Part shown: positions 8,462 through 16,131 of the stretch, piece after piece | Layout: each line of letters opens with the position of its first letter | Position numbering within the stretch: position 1 is the stretch's first letter | Assembly: GCA_944386985.1 (NCBI GenBank) | Contig: CALXDD010000004.1 | Location: forward strand, 1-64,000 | Length of the DNA: 64,000 bases | Direction of reading: 5' to 3' | From: an uncultured Oscillospiraceae bacterium | Lineage (GTDB): Bacteria; Bacillota; Clostridia; Oscillospirales; Oscillospiraceae | The notes under the pieces: model-generated | Database searches by the model: none | Seen by the model: the letters and a program-made list of their open reading frames with translations, nothing else | What the model was told of the DNA's origin: nothing | Program-made: the position numbers and the translations under genes

Positions 8462-10423
8462 TCACAGCATCCCGTCCCGGAGAATGTTGTGGTCCCGGAG
8501 GACCTTTTCTACCACGGTCCCTTTGATAAACCGGAGCGCCGGCTTTTTCAGCAGGTTCAGGGGGCCGGGCAGCTCCATCTCCAGAGGAGATCTGCCGTCC
8601 ATCAGACACACGGAGCTGTCCAGCAGCGCCCGGATGTCATACACACTGCCCCACACCTCGGGAACGCCGCGATCCACGCCCAACAGGCCGTAGACCGCCT
8701 CCATGGCAGTGCGGACGGAGTATTCGGTGGTGAACACGGTGTCCCGGGGGGTGTCGGCGAACTGGCCCAGGAAGGCGAAGTTCACACAGCCGTCAGGAAT
8801 CACGTCGGGCCGGTCCCCCTTGGTTCTGGGCATGAAGAAGGCGGTGATATAGGGCATCATGGTGGGCACACACACCGCGCTTTCTCCAGCCAGCCTGGGA
8901 ATTTGCTCCACAGGCACGCCGATGTGGTAGAGCCACTCCTCTGTGATCTCCCTGCCGGTGCACTCCTTCATGGGCTTTTTCACATAGTCGCCGGGCACGT
9001 CGGTAAAGAGGCCATACACCCAGATGCACACCTTCTCCGGGTCCTGCTCCTTGAACTGGCCCTGGCGGTTGATGGTCCAGCTCAAAAGCCACTTGGAGTC
9101 CTGACAGCTGACGATACCGCCGGTGACCACCTTGCCGCTTCTGGGGTCCCGCTTGCAGATGTTGGTGAGATAGGGGAGGATCTGGTCGTCCAGGGTGGTG
9201 ATCGTGGCGGACTCCCAGTTGGTCTTGGCGATGTCGGAACAGAACTTCTCCGGATGGCCAAAGGCCGGGTCCTGCCGGGCGATGTTCTTCCACAGATTCC
9301 AGCAGCCGCTGGTGCGGACTTCCGCGTCCCCGTTGGGGGCGTGGTCCTGGTCGCCATAGATGGTGCCCTCGGTGCAGGAGCCGTTGGTGACGAACACCAG
9401 GTCGTTCTCCGTGAGGACGATGCCCCGCTCCACCCCCTTGACCTTGCACTCGATAGCGGTGGCCACCTTCCGGCCGTCCCGGATGTTGAAGAGGACGTTG
9501 GTCACCTCGGTGCCGAACTGGAAGTCCACCCCGGCGTCCTCCAGATACTTCTGCATGGGCAGGATCAGGGACTCATACTGGTTGTAGCGGGTGAATTTCA
9601 GGGCGCTGAAGTCGGGGAGACCGGCGATGTGGTGAATGAAGCGCTGGAAGTAGAGCTTCATTTCCAGAGCGCTGTGCCAGTTCTCAAAAGCGAACATGGT
9701 CCGCCAGTAGAGCCAAAATGTGGAGGAGAACACCTCGTCGTCGAACACGTCCTCGATGGTCTTGTCGTAGAGATCCTCGTCGGGGGTCATGAAGAGCTTG
9801 ACGATCTCCATGCAACCCTTCTGGCTCAAATTGAATTTCCCGTCGGTGTGGGCGTCCTGGCCCCGGTTCACTGTGGCCCGGCACAGGGAGTAGTTGGGAT
9901 CGTGCTTGTTGAGCCAGTAGAATTCATCCAGCACCGAGGCGCCGGGCTTCTCTAAGGAGGGGATGGAGCGGAACAGGTCCCACAGGCACTCGAAGTGATT
10001 CTCCATCTCCCGGCCGCCCCGCATCACATAACCCCGGCTGGGATCAAAGATGCCGTCACAGGCGCCTCCGGCAATGTCCATGGCCTCCAGGATGTGGATG
10101 TGGGAACCGGGCATCTGGCCGTCCCGCACCAGGAAACAGGCCGCCGCCAGGGAGGCAAGGCCGCTGCCTACAATGTAGGCGCTCTTCTCGTCCACACCCT
10201 CCGGCTTCTCCGGCCGGGCAAAGGCCTCATAGTTGCCGTTGGAGTAGTAGATTCCCTTGCTGTTCTTCTCGTGACGGCCCAGTTCTGTGTTGCGGTAGCC
10301 GCTGCTCTCCGCCGCCTCCGGCGGTTTCCTGGTCTGGGACGCCTTCTTTGCCAGCGCCACCGCCGCCCCCGCACCGGCGAGGCCCGCAGCCGCCACTGTC
10401 AGTTTGCCAATCGTATTTGCCAT
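8462..10423 (-). CDS. ohyA: Oleate hydratase (myosin-cross-reactive antigen family)
   Basis: The protein is a FAD-dependent fatty acid hydratase that adds water to the cis-9 double bond of oleic or linoleic acid to give 10-hydroxy fatty acids, a detoxification reaction common in gut bacteria. The FAD loop is IVGSGLASLAA, and MRGGREMENHFECLWDLFRS is a family hallmark. I place the start at 10423 (653 aa), where AGGAAAGGTGG provides a ribosome site; an upstream ATG at 10483 would add 20 residues. The N-terminus before the FAD domain has a short hydrophobic Ala/Gly-rich stretch. A TetR gene lies upstream, separated by a terminator. Confidence 0.93.
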   Translation of the reverse strand: MANTIGKLTVAAAGLAGAGAAVALAKKASQTRKPPEAAESSGYRNTELGRHEKNSKGIYYSNGNYEAFARPEKPEGVDEKSAYIVGSGLASLAAACFLVRDGQMPGSHIHILEAMDIAGGACDGIFDPSRGYVMRGGREMENHFECLWDLFRSIPSLEKPGASVLDEFYWLNKHDPNYSLCRATVNRGQDAHTDGKFNLSQKGCMEIVKLFMTPDEDLYDKTIEDVFDDEVFSSTFWLYWRTMFAFENWHSALEMKLYFQRFIHHIAGLPDFSALKFTRYNQYESLILPMQKYLEDAGVDFQFGTEVTNVLFNIRDGRKVATAIECKVKGVERGIVLTENDLVFVTNGSCTEGTIYGDQDHAPNGDAEVRTSGCWNLWKNIARQDPAFGHPEKFCSDIAKTNWESATITTLDDQILPYLTNICKRDPRSGKVVTGGIVSCQDSKWLLSWTINRQGQFKEQDPEKVCIWVYGLFTDVPGDYVKKPMKECTGREITEEWLYHIGVPVEQIPRLAGESAVCVPTMMPYITAFFMPRTKGDRPDVIPDGCVNFAFLGQFADTPRDTVFTTEYSVRTAMEAVYGLLGVDRGVPEVWGSVYDIRALLDSSVCLMDGRSPLEMELPGPLNLLKKPALRFIKGTVVEKVLRDHNILRDGML

Positions 10424-10517
10424 ATCAAAGGCCACCTTTCCTGATGGCGCCGTTTTCCCGGCGCCGCTTTTGATCGTGACCATATCCTACCCCATTTCTT
10501 CGCTTTTCTCCATTTAC

Positions 10518-10560
10518 AAAAAGGGCCCGGTGATCAGTTTTTGATCATCGGGCCCTTTTT
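10518..10560. terminator. Symmetrical terminator between tetR and oleate hydratase
   Basis: AAAAAGGGCCCGGTGATCA (10518-10536) pairs with TGATCATCGGGCCCTTTTT (10542-10560), ending in T-runs on both strands. It would stop transcription coming from tetR before oleate hydratase, leaving fewer than 100 bp for a separate promoter that I do not clearly see. Confidence 0.8.
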
Positions 10561-10569
10561 GTAAAGCTG

Positions 10570-11130
10570 TCATCTGCCTGCGGCAAAATTCTGGATGGAG
10601 TTGGAGACGTTCCCCTGCATGGTGGTGCTGACTTTCCGGACAATGATCCTGCAGTCCGCCTGCATCCCCTGCTTGATCCAGTCCAGCATGATCCCCACAA
10701 AACTGTACTTGTAAAACTCGGCGATAAAGGTCTTGTCCGCCTCGGAGATGCTGACGCCCTGACTCTTCTCGTCCACCACGCCGCGGATGAGTCCGTAGGT
10801 CAGTTTGAAGAGAAAGCTTTCCATCTGATCCCGACTGATGCAGCGGTAGGCATTGAGGATGAAGGGCTTGTTCTCCAGCACCGCCTCAAAGATCTGAAGA
10901 AGTCCCTCCTGCCAGGTGTCACAGGTCTTTTTGCCTTGAAGAGCCCGGGAGGCGTCCTCCATACAGCTCCACTCCACCAGGTCGTAAATATCCTTGAAGT
11001 GATAGTAGAAGGCCATGCGGCTCACGCCGCAGTCCTCCGTAATGTCCCGAATGGTAATCTTGTTCAGAGGCTTTTTCAAAAGCATCCGCTTCAAAGACGC
11101 TTCCAGCGCCTGCTTGGTGGTATTTGTCAC
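10570..11130 (-). CDS. TetR/AcrR family regulator (DhaS-like)
   Basis: The 186-aa protein has an N-terminal TetR helix-turn-helix (ITIRDITEDCGVSRMAFYYH, about 25-44) and a C-terminal ligand domain of the DhaS-like type. The start is GTG with AAGGAG 8-9 nt upstream. Its position just upstream of oleate hydratase, in the same direction, suggests that it controls the response to fatty acids; this is inferred from context. It has its own promoter. Confidence 0.88.
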   Translation of the reverse strand: MTNTTKQALEASLKRMLLKKPLNKITIRDITEDCGVSRMAFYYHFKDIYDLVEWSCMEDASRALQGKKTCDTWQEGLLQIFEAVLENKPFILNAYRCISRDQMESFLFKLTYGLIRGVVDEKSQGVSISEADKTFIAEFYKYSFVGIMLDWIKQGMQADCRIIVRKVSTTMQGNVSNSIQNFAAGR

Positions 11131-11168
11131 AGGTGTCTCTCCTTTTCGCAGGAAATTCCATAGACAGT

Positions 11169-11196
11169 ATTATACGGCGAACAAGGCGGTTTGCAA
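11169..11196 (-). promoter_or_regulatory. Promoter of the DhaS-like tetR gene
   Basis: Minus strand: TTGCAA (11191-11196), 16-bp spacer, TATAAT (11169-11174). Confidence 0.75.
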
Positions 11197-11298
11197 GAAA
11201 AAATTCCAGTCCTGCAGTGGAAAAATCCCGTCCTTTCCCAGCCCATTTGCCGCATAGGAACCGCTGCGGCAGCATAGGCTATGGCGGGGGGATGGTAT

Positions 11299-11775
11299 GT
11301 GAAAAAAATTCCGTGGAAAACCTATGGACTCTGGATTCTCTTCACCGAGGCGGTGGGCGGTCTTTCGGGATGGCTCACCCGGGAGGGAACCAAGCTCTAT
11401 GAGGAGACCATCGTGAAGCCGCCCTTGTCGCCGCCGGGCATCGTCTTCCCCATCGTCTGGGGCATTTTGTTTGCGCTGATGGGCGTCAGCGGAGCCCGGA
11501 TCTATCTGTCACCGGCCTCTGGTGAGCGCTCCCGAGGTCTTCGGCTCTTCCTGGTGCAGCTGGCCTTCAACTTTTTCTGGAGTTTCCTTTTCTTCCAGTT
11601 CCAGCGTTTCGGCCTGGCCTTTTTGTGGCTGATGGTACTGTGGGGACTGATTTTGTGGATGATTCTGACCTTCCGCAAGGTGGACCCGTTGGCGGCATGG
11701 CTGCAGGTCCCCTATTTGCTGTGGGTCACCTTTGCCGCCTACCTGAATCTGGGCGTGTGGTGGCTCAACCGATAG
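11299..11775 (+). CDS. tspO: TspO/MBR family protein
   Basis: This 158-aa integral membrane protein has the five-helix TspO fold rich in tryptophan, binding tetrapyrroles and related compounds. Family blocks are KPPLSPPGIVFPIVWGILFA, AFNFFWSFLFF and VPYLLWVTFAAYLN. I choose the GTG at 11299 because GGGGGGA lies 6 nt upstream; the ATG at 11281 would add six residues but lacks a ribosome site. It is transcribed alone and ends at its own terminator. TspO proteins often modulate porphyrin handling or stress responses; no tetrapyrrole gene is nearby. Confidence 0.92.
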   Translation: MKKIPWKTYGLWILFTEAVGGLSGWLTREGTKLYEETIVKPPLSPPGIVFPIVWGILFALMGVSGARIYLSPASGERSRGLRLFLVQLAFNFFWSFLFFQFQRFGLAFLWLMVLWGLILWMILTFRKVDPLAAWLQVPYLLWVTFAAYLNLGVWWLNR

Positions 11776-11789
11776 GAAAACGGAATGGA

Positions 11790-11830
11790 AAAGAGATGGG
11801 ACTTTCGTCGTCCCATCTCTTTTTGCTCTT
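11790..11830 (+). terminator. Terminator after tspO
   Basis: AAAGAGATGGGAC pairs with GTCCCATCTCTTT around a 7-nt loop, followed by TTTTGCTCTTTT. Confidence 0.85.
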
Positions 11831-11879
11831 TTGCGGAGTGAAACACTTTTAAAGGCGAAAACTTTGCTCATCCCTCCGC

Positions 11880-12680
11880 CTAAGCCATAACCGGCACATA
11901 CTGGATCTGTCCGCTGAGAAATTCCTTCAGACCGGAGAGATCCCCTGTGCACAGGTCCTTTTTCTGCAGGACCATCACGGAATCCCGGTAAATAGGAAGG
12001 AGGAGGTCCTCCGTCTCCAGCACACACTCAAAATCAGCATAGGGGACCATCTGCCGCTCTTCCTCGCAGCCGTCCTCCTGCTCCACAGCAAGTCCCTCCT
12101 TGGTGAAGGAGACTCGCACCGCCTCTATGCCGCTGAGCGACGCTCTTCCTTGGAGCAGCTGCCGGGCCGCCCGGTCATAGGGGCTTTCCTTCTCCCTCTT
12201 TCGCCTCAGAAGCGCGGCAATCCCAATGATGATCCCGGCGACGGCCGGAACCAGCAGGCCCATTCCCCCTGGTATGCGTCCCCGCAGAACACACAGGCTG
12301 AGAAATCCCCCCTGAATGAGGCTCAATACCCCCAGCAGAGTCCGCTTATTCCGCCAGAGGCTCACAGCGCCTATTCCGTAGCAGAACGTGCCGATCATCA
12401 GTGGGACCAACAGCTCTTTTGGGTCCATACATCCAGGGATCAGCAGAAAAAGGCCCATCGCCCATTCCCAGGCCCCCAGAAAGGCCCTCCGCTTCCTCCG
12501 GTTCTCCCGCACCGCAAAAGGCGCTTTCTCCACTCCATTGAGTTTGTCAATCAGCTCCCACATTTTAGGATATTCCTGCCGGGAAACCCGCTCCGTCCGC
12601 TTCTCCAGAGCGCGGCTCACCTGAGGACACAGCTGGTCCGTGTCCGGCGGGGTAATACGAAAAGAAACAATCTGCTCCAT
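11880..12680 (-). CDS. Membrane protein with YcxB-like C-terminal domain
   Basis: The 266-aa protein begins at ATG 12680, where AGGAGG lies 6 nt upstream; the open frame extends 24 codons further without support. About residues 75-160 hold four hydrophobic segments, probably two hairpins. The C-terminal part (VPYADFECVLET then LPIYRDSVMVLQKKDL) resembles the YcxB-like domain of uncharacterised Firmicute membrane proteins. The first 70 residues are soluble and charged. No function is known. The gene stands alone with an extended -10 promoter upstream. Confidence 0.6.
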   Translation of the reverse strand: MEQIVSFRITPPDTDQLCPQVSRALEKRTERVSRQEYPKMWELIDKLNGVEKAPFAVRENRRKRRAFLGAWEWAMGLFLLIPGCMDPKELLVPLMIGTFCYGIGAVSLWRNKRTLLGVLSLIQGGFLSLCVLRGRIPGGMGLLVPAVAGIIIGIAALLRRKREKESPYDRAARQLLQGRASLSGIEAVRVSFTKEGLAVEQEDGCEEERQMVPYADFECVLETEDLLLPIYRDSVMVLQKKDLCTGDLSGLKEFLSGQIQYVPVMA

Positions 12681-12734
12681 CACAGGCCTCCTGTGGCATG
12701 CATTGCCGCTCTGCATCAAAAGCGGGCTGGTAAA

Positions 12735-12743
12735 AGTATACCA
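12735..12743 (-). promoter_or_regulatory. Extended -10 promoter of the YcxB-like gene
   Basis: Minus strand TGGTATACT (TGnTATACT), 55-60 bp upstream of the chosen start codon; no good -35 is seen. Confidence 0.5.
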
Positions 12744-12847
12744 TACAGCCACACAAATTCCATGGTTTTTTCTTTAAATTTTATGAAGAATGGAGCAGCC
12801 GTCTCTCCCTCCGCGCCCGCTGGGTCCTCCTTGTGATCTCGCTTATG

Positions 12848-13030
12848 TCAAGTATCGTCGTTCTCCTCCTGCTCCGGCAAAAGGGGATGCCATGCCGGCG
12901 GGTCCTTTTGCCGGAGGAAAAGCCTCTTGATCCGGCCCAGCGTCCATTCCACCAGGCGAAACCAGAGGTTCCCCAGAATCAACACCGCTACAAGGGCCAG
13001 CAGAATTCTCCCGATTTCTCCCAACGGCAT
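12848..13030 (-). CDS. Small single-pass membrane protein
   Basis: A 60-aa protein with one hydrophobic segment (IGRILLALVAVLILGNLWF) and a basic, then acidic, tail (about residues 30-60). It starts 10 bp after the stop of the upstream gene, with AGGGG 7 nt before the ATG, so the two are probably co-transcribed. I do not recognise it. The size and the single helix suggest an accessory or anchoring role, but this is unsupported. Confidence 0.5.
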   Translation of the reverse strand: MPLGEIGRILLALVAVLILGNLWFRLVEWTLGRIKRLFLRQKDPPAWHPLLPEQEENDDT

Positions 13031-13039
13031 CTATGCCCC

Positions 13040-13525
13040 TCACTTCTTGGCAAAGTGGTTCAGGAAGAAATCGGTGAACGCAGCCAGTTCTTCCTCCTGG
13101 GAGACGTAGACATACAGATTCTCGTCGTCCAGCCAGTCATAGGCGTTGATGGCGATATACCCCTTCTTGTCCGGGTAAATAACAAAGGCGTCGGTAGGAT
13201 ATTTGTTCCGATACGCCTTCAAAATCTCCGAGCGGCGATACCAAACAGGGTCCCCGCAGCCGGAGAGGTCGGGGACCGTGGGGACCACCACGATGGTCCC
13301 ATCGGCCTCGTTCCACCCAACGATCAGATTCCCGATCTTCGTCTTGCTTCCGTGAACAAACCCATAGTTGAACCGGGATACGTCCTCCGTATAGCCGAAA
13401 ATCAGCCGGTAGCTGTCCCCGTTTTCCACCACCTGGTTGAAAAGTGCCCGCATCTTTTTGGCGTTGGCGGCGCTCTTCTCCATGTCAACCTCCGGACCCT
13501 TGAACAGCTTACTGAAAAATCCCAT
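13040..13525 (-). CDS. Conserved hypothetical protein
   Basis: The 161-aa soluble protein starts at ATG 13525 (AGGAGG 8 nt upstream). The N-terminus MGFFSKLFKGPEVDMEK is amphipathic and basic, the rest mixed alpha/beta (GNLIVGWNEADGTIVVVP, AFVIYPDKKGYIAINAYDWL). I recognise no catalytic motif. It is followed directly by the small membrane protein gene. Upstream lies a copy of the A/T-rich motif also present before the next tetR gene, so that TetR may control this pair. Confidence 0.65.
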   Translation of the reverse strand: MGFFSKLFKGPEVDMEKSAANAKKMRALFNQVVENGDSYRLIFGYTEDVSRFNYGFVHGSKTKIGNLIVGWNEADGTIVVVPTVPDLSGCGDPVWYRRSEILKAYRNKYPTDAFVIYPDKKGYIAINAYDWLDDENLYVYVSQEEELAAFTDFFLNHFAKK

Positions 13526-13649
13526 ATTGGTTTCCTCCTGAACATCGACGATTTTTTTATTTCCACAGCTTTCTGCCGCTGTATCCTTCAAACATCCGGT
13601 ACGGCCTCGCCTTTTTGGGAAAAACGATTTGTCCCGGACGTCGCCGTTT

Positions 13650-13663
13650 AAAATAAAGATAAT
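13650..13663. promoter_or_regulatory. First copy of a shared 14-bp A/T motif
   Basis: AAAATAAAGATAAT occurs here and again at 14469-14482, flanking the tetR gene at 13752-14381. Here it sits upstream of the 13040-13525 gene, and the arms ATAAAGA...TCTTTAT form an inverted repeat around it. A TetR operator is the simplest reading. Confidence 0.4.
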
Positions 13664-13693
13664 TTCTTATATCTGTCTTTATAAAGTGGGAAC

Positions 13694-13743
13694 AAAAATC
13701 CGTCGGAACAGAGTGCCGAACCACGCTATCCGGACGGATTTTT
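13694..13743. terminator. Terminator after tetR (13752-14381)
   Basis: AAAAATCCGTC (13694-13704) and GACGGATTTTT (13733-13743) pair across a 28-nt loop that has further pairing. On the minus strand the stem ends in TTTTT. Confidence 0.65.
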
Positions 13744-13751
13744 CTGTTGGA

Positions 13752-14381
13752 TTACCTCTCCAAGTAATTTTCCTGCTCTCTGAGCCCCTCCAGCCAATCG
13801 GCAATTGCGTTGATCTGGAACGCGATGGCTGCATCGGCGGCCTCCGGGACCAGCAGCGGCAGCGTCTCAGGAATTGCCCGGCGAATGACCATGATGGTCA
13901 GGCTCAGGTTTGTAAACAGGGCAATTCTCTCCCTGTCTGCCCTGATCCCAAAGCACTCCAGAATATCGCCGAACAGGCGGGACTGTTTTTCCCGAAAGGT
14001 CCTGTAGCTCTCCTCCGACAGCCGCCGGAAAATCATCTGCTGTTCTTCCACCGTTAAAACCGCGATGCCGTGTTTCTCGCCGTAGCAGCAGGAGCGGAGA
14101 AAGGTCCGTACCCCTTCCCGCCAGCTCAGCGCAGGGTCCTCCATCAGCCGCCGGATGTAGGCCAGCAGCTTGGGCTGCTGCAGATAGAGCGTCTCCACGA
14201 TCAGATCCTCTTTGGTGGGGAAAAAGGAGTAGAAAAACGTGCGGGAAATCCCAACCGCCTTATAGATCTGCTCCACGGTGGTATGCTGAATCCCCTGCCG
14301 GGCCATCAGCTCCAGACCGGTGGTGATCAGCGCCTCCCGAATCCGCTTCCTCTCCTCCTCCGAATACGCAACCTTCGGCAT
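13752..14381 (-). CDS. TetR family regulator, copy A
   Basis: The 209-aa regulator starts at ATG 14381 after GGGAGGGG. The DNA-binding domain includes TVEQIYKAVGISRTFFYSFF (about residues 31-50). The ligand domain carries SCCYGEKHGIAVL. It is clearly paralogous to the regulator at 21774-22388, sharing long stretches such as GISxTFFYSFFPxKE and QQPKLL. Targets may include its own promoter and the 13040-13525 gene, which share a motif. The alcohol dehydrogenase operon lies divergently on the other side and is another candidate target. Confidence 0.88.
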   Translation of the reverse strand: MPKVAYSEEERKRIREALITTGLELMARQGIQHTTVEQIYKAVGISRTFFYSFFPTKEDLIVETLYLQQPKLLAYIRRLMEDPALSWREGVRTFLRSCCYGEKHGIAVLTVEEQQMIFRRLSEESYRTFREKQSRLFGDILECFGIRADRERIALFTNLSLTIMVIRRAIPETLPLLVPEAADAAIAFQINAIADWLEGLREQENYLER

Positions 14382-14468
14382 ACTGCCCCTCCCTGCCGCA
14401 CCATCCTGCAAGCACCGGTATCCAACCAAAGCCGGGCCGTTCAGCCCTGCGGCGCTGCTTGCTGTGTC

Positions 14469-14504
14469 AAAATAAAGATAATAATTTAAATTTGTTTTTA
14501 TTTT
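14469..14504. promoter_or_regulatory. Probable TetR operator, copy A promoter
   Basis: A large A/T dyad: AAAATAAA and TTTATTTT arms surround the perfect palindrome AATTTAAATT (14483-14492). It lies about 90 bp upstream of tetR copy A; a minus-strand TTGTGG-17-TAAATT promoter overlaps it. Confidence 0.5.
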
Positions 14505-14558
14505 ACCACAACAAGACGCGGGAAGCAAGCGGAAATTCGGCTTGGCGACGATGGGAGG

Positions 14559-14586
14559 TTGCACAACCGAAAAGTTCTGGTACAAT
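14559..14586 (+). promoter_or_regulatory. Promoter of the acidic protein/alcohol dehydrogenase pair
   Basis: TTGCAC (14559-14564), 16-bp spacer, TACAAT (14581-14586). Confidence 0.65.
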
Positions 14587-14627
14587 ACTCGTAGAAGCGT
14601 AAACAGAACACGAAGGAGGAGACCGCT

Positions 14628-14864
14628 ATGGCGGAATTTGTGGATTTTGGGATGTTCGCCCAGGAGAAGGACCCAGAAGAGATGACCCGGGAGGAACTTT
14701 TAGAGACGTTGGAGGCTGTGCGGCGGCAGATTGCCCAGTTGGATGAAGCGGAGCCGGAGGATATGGAAAGCGAGGAGTACGACCAGTGGGGCGACCAGCA
14801 CGAGGAGCTGGAGGACCTGGCGGAGGAGCTGGAGGACTGTCTGGAGGCGCTGGGAGATGACTGA
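14628..14864 (+). CDS. Small acidic coiled-coil protein
   Basis: A 78-aa, very acidic protein (rich in Glu and Asp) with heptad-like leucines in its N-terminal half (EELLETLEAVRRQIAQL) and EELEDLAEELEDCLEAL at the end. AAGGAGG precedes the ATG. It is 89 bp before the alcohol dehydrogenase and shares its promoter. I do not recognise a family and no function can be given. Confidence 0.65.
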   Translation: MAEFVDFGMFAQEKDPEEMTREELLETLEAVRRQIAQLDEAEPEDMESEEYDQWGDQHEELEDLAEELEDCLEALGDD

Positions 14865-14953
14865 CCGTCATCTTGGGAAAAGCGTTGGTCCTTCCGGCGG
14901 AAGGCTCCCTTGCGTGGCATCCTGAGAAAAAACAAATGAGGAGGAGCAGAAAA

Positions 14954-15994
14954 ATGCTGGCGTATACCTATATTGCCAAGGGAGATTTTCAGCTGCGGGA
15001 GAAACCCCGGCCCACGCTGCAGAGCAGCCGGGACGCCATTGTGCGGGTCACGCTCTCCAGTATCTGCACCAGTGATCTCCATATCAAACATGGCTCGGTG
15101 CCCCGGGCGGTGCCGGGGATTACGGTAGGCCATGAGATGGTGGGCGTGGTGGAGGAGATCGGAGCGGACGTCGCCTCCCTGCGCCCCGGGGACCGGGTGG
15201 CGGTGAATGTGGAAACCTTCTGCGGCAGCTGCTTTTTCTGCCGCCACGGCTGGGTAAACAACTGCACCGATCCCGACGGAGGCTGGGCTCTCGGCTGCCG
15301 GATCGACGGGGGGCAGGCGGAGTATGTCCGGGTCCCCTATGCCGATCAGGGGCTGACGAAGATCCCCAGCGGCGTGACGGACCGGCAGGCTCTCTTTGCA
15401 GGGGACATTCTGGCCACCGGCTACTGGGCGGCGGATCTGGCGGAGGTCCAGCCCGGAGACACGGTGCTCCTCCTGGGAGCGGGCCCCACTGGGATCTGTA
15501 CGCTGCAGAGCCTTCTTCTGAAGGAGCCGGGAGCGGTAATCGTCTGCGAGAAAGATTCCCAGCGCCGGGCTTTCGTGGAGCGCCGCTACCCCCAGGTGAC
15601 GGCGGTGGGACCAGAGGAGGTCCGGGAGGCGGTGGCAGCGCGCAGCCGACACGGCGGGGCCGACGCGGTGGTGGAAGCCGCCGGGGTTCCTGAGACCTTC
15701 CGTCTGGCCTGGGAGTGTGCCCGGCCCAACAGTGTGGTGGTGGTCGTGGCTTTGTATGACGAAGCACAGGTACTGCCGCTGCCGGAGATGTACGGAAAAA
15801 ATCTTACTTTCAAAACCGGAGGGGTGGACGGCTGCCGGTGCGGCGAAATTCTGGAGCACATTGCCGCGGGACGGCTGGACACCACGCCTCTTATCACCCA
15901 CACCTATCCCCTCTCCCGTATTCAGGACGCCTACGATCTCTTTGAGCAGCGCCGGGACGGCGTCATCAAGGTGGCCATCACACCGGATCGGTAG
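14954..15994 (+). CDS. Zinc-dependent alcohol dehydrogenase (MDR family)
   Basis: The 346-aa medium-chain dehydrogenase starts at ATG 14954, after GAGGAGG. Catalytic zinc ligands are in SSICTSDLH and VGHEMVG; the structural-zinc cysteines are in FCGSCFFCRHGWVNNC. The NAD(P) loop is LLLGAGPTGICTL. It probably oxidises or reduces a small alcohol or polyol; the substrate cannot be read from sequence. It is second in an operon with the acidic protein and ends at a strong terminator. Confidence 0.9.
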   Translation: MLAYTYIAKGDFQLREKPRPTLQSSRDAIVRVTLSSICTSDLHIKHGSVPRAVPGITVGHEMVGVVEEIGADVASLRPGDRVAVNVETFCGSCFFCRHGWVNNCTDPDGGWALGCRIDGGQAEYVRVPYADQGLTKIPSGVTDRQALFAGDILATGYWAADLAEVQPGDTVLLLGAGPTGICTLQSLLLKEPGAVIVCEKDSQRRAFVERRYPQVTAVGPEEVREAVAARSRHGGADAVVEAAGVPETFRLAWECARPNSVVVVVALYDEAQVLPLPEMYGKNLTFKTGGVDGCRCGEILEHIAAGRLDTTPLITHTYPLSRIQDAYDLFEQRRDGVIKVAITPDR

Positions 15995-16056
15995 AGAGAG
16001 CAGCCGGGCGTCTCCGGTGAGCAGCCCGGACGAAGTCCCCAATCACCGCAAAACCA

Positions 16057-16108
16057 AAATCCCCCGATCCTGCCGTTGTCAGACAGCTCACAGGATCGGG
16101 GGATTTTT
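16057..16108. terminator. Bidirectional terminator between alcohol dehydrogenase and MATE genes
   Basis: AAATCCCCCGATCCTG and CAGGATCGGGGGATTT form a 16-bp stem with an 18-nt loop and T-tracts on both sides, serving two convergent units. Confidence 0.85.
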
Positions 16109-16131
16109 ATAAGGTATAAAATCATTTGAAT

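Noticed and set aside
10424..10483. Upstream ATG for oleate hydratase at 10483
   Set aside because: The ATG at 10423 has a better ribosome site, and the extra 20 residues are not expected; kept only as an alternative.
14498..16042. 514-codon minus-strand frame opposite the alcohol dehydrogenase gene
   Set aside because: The plus strand carries a complete zinc dehydrogenase with motifs, ribosome site and terminator; the antisense frame is a composition artefact.
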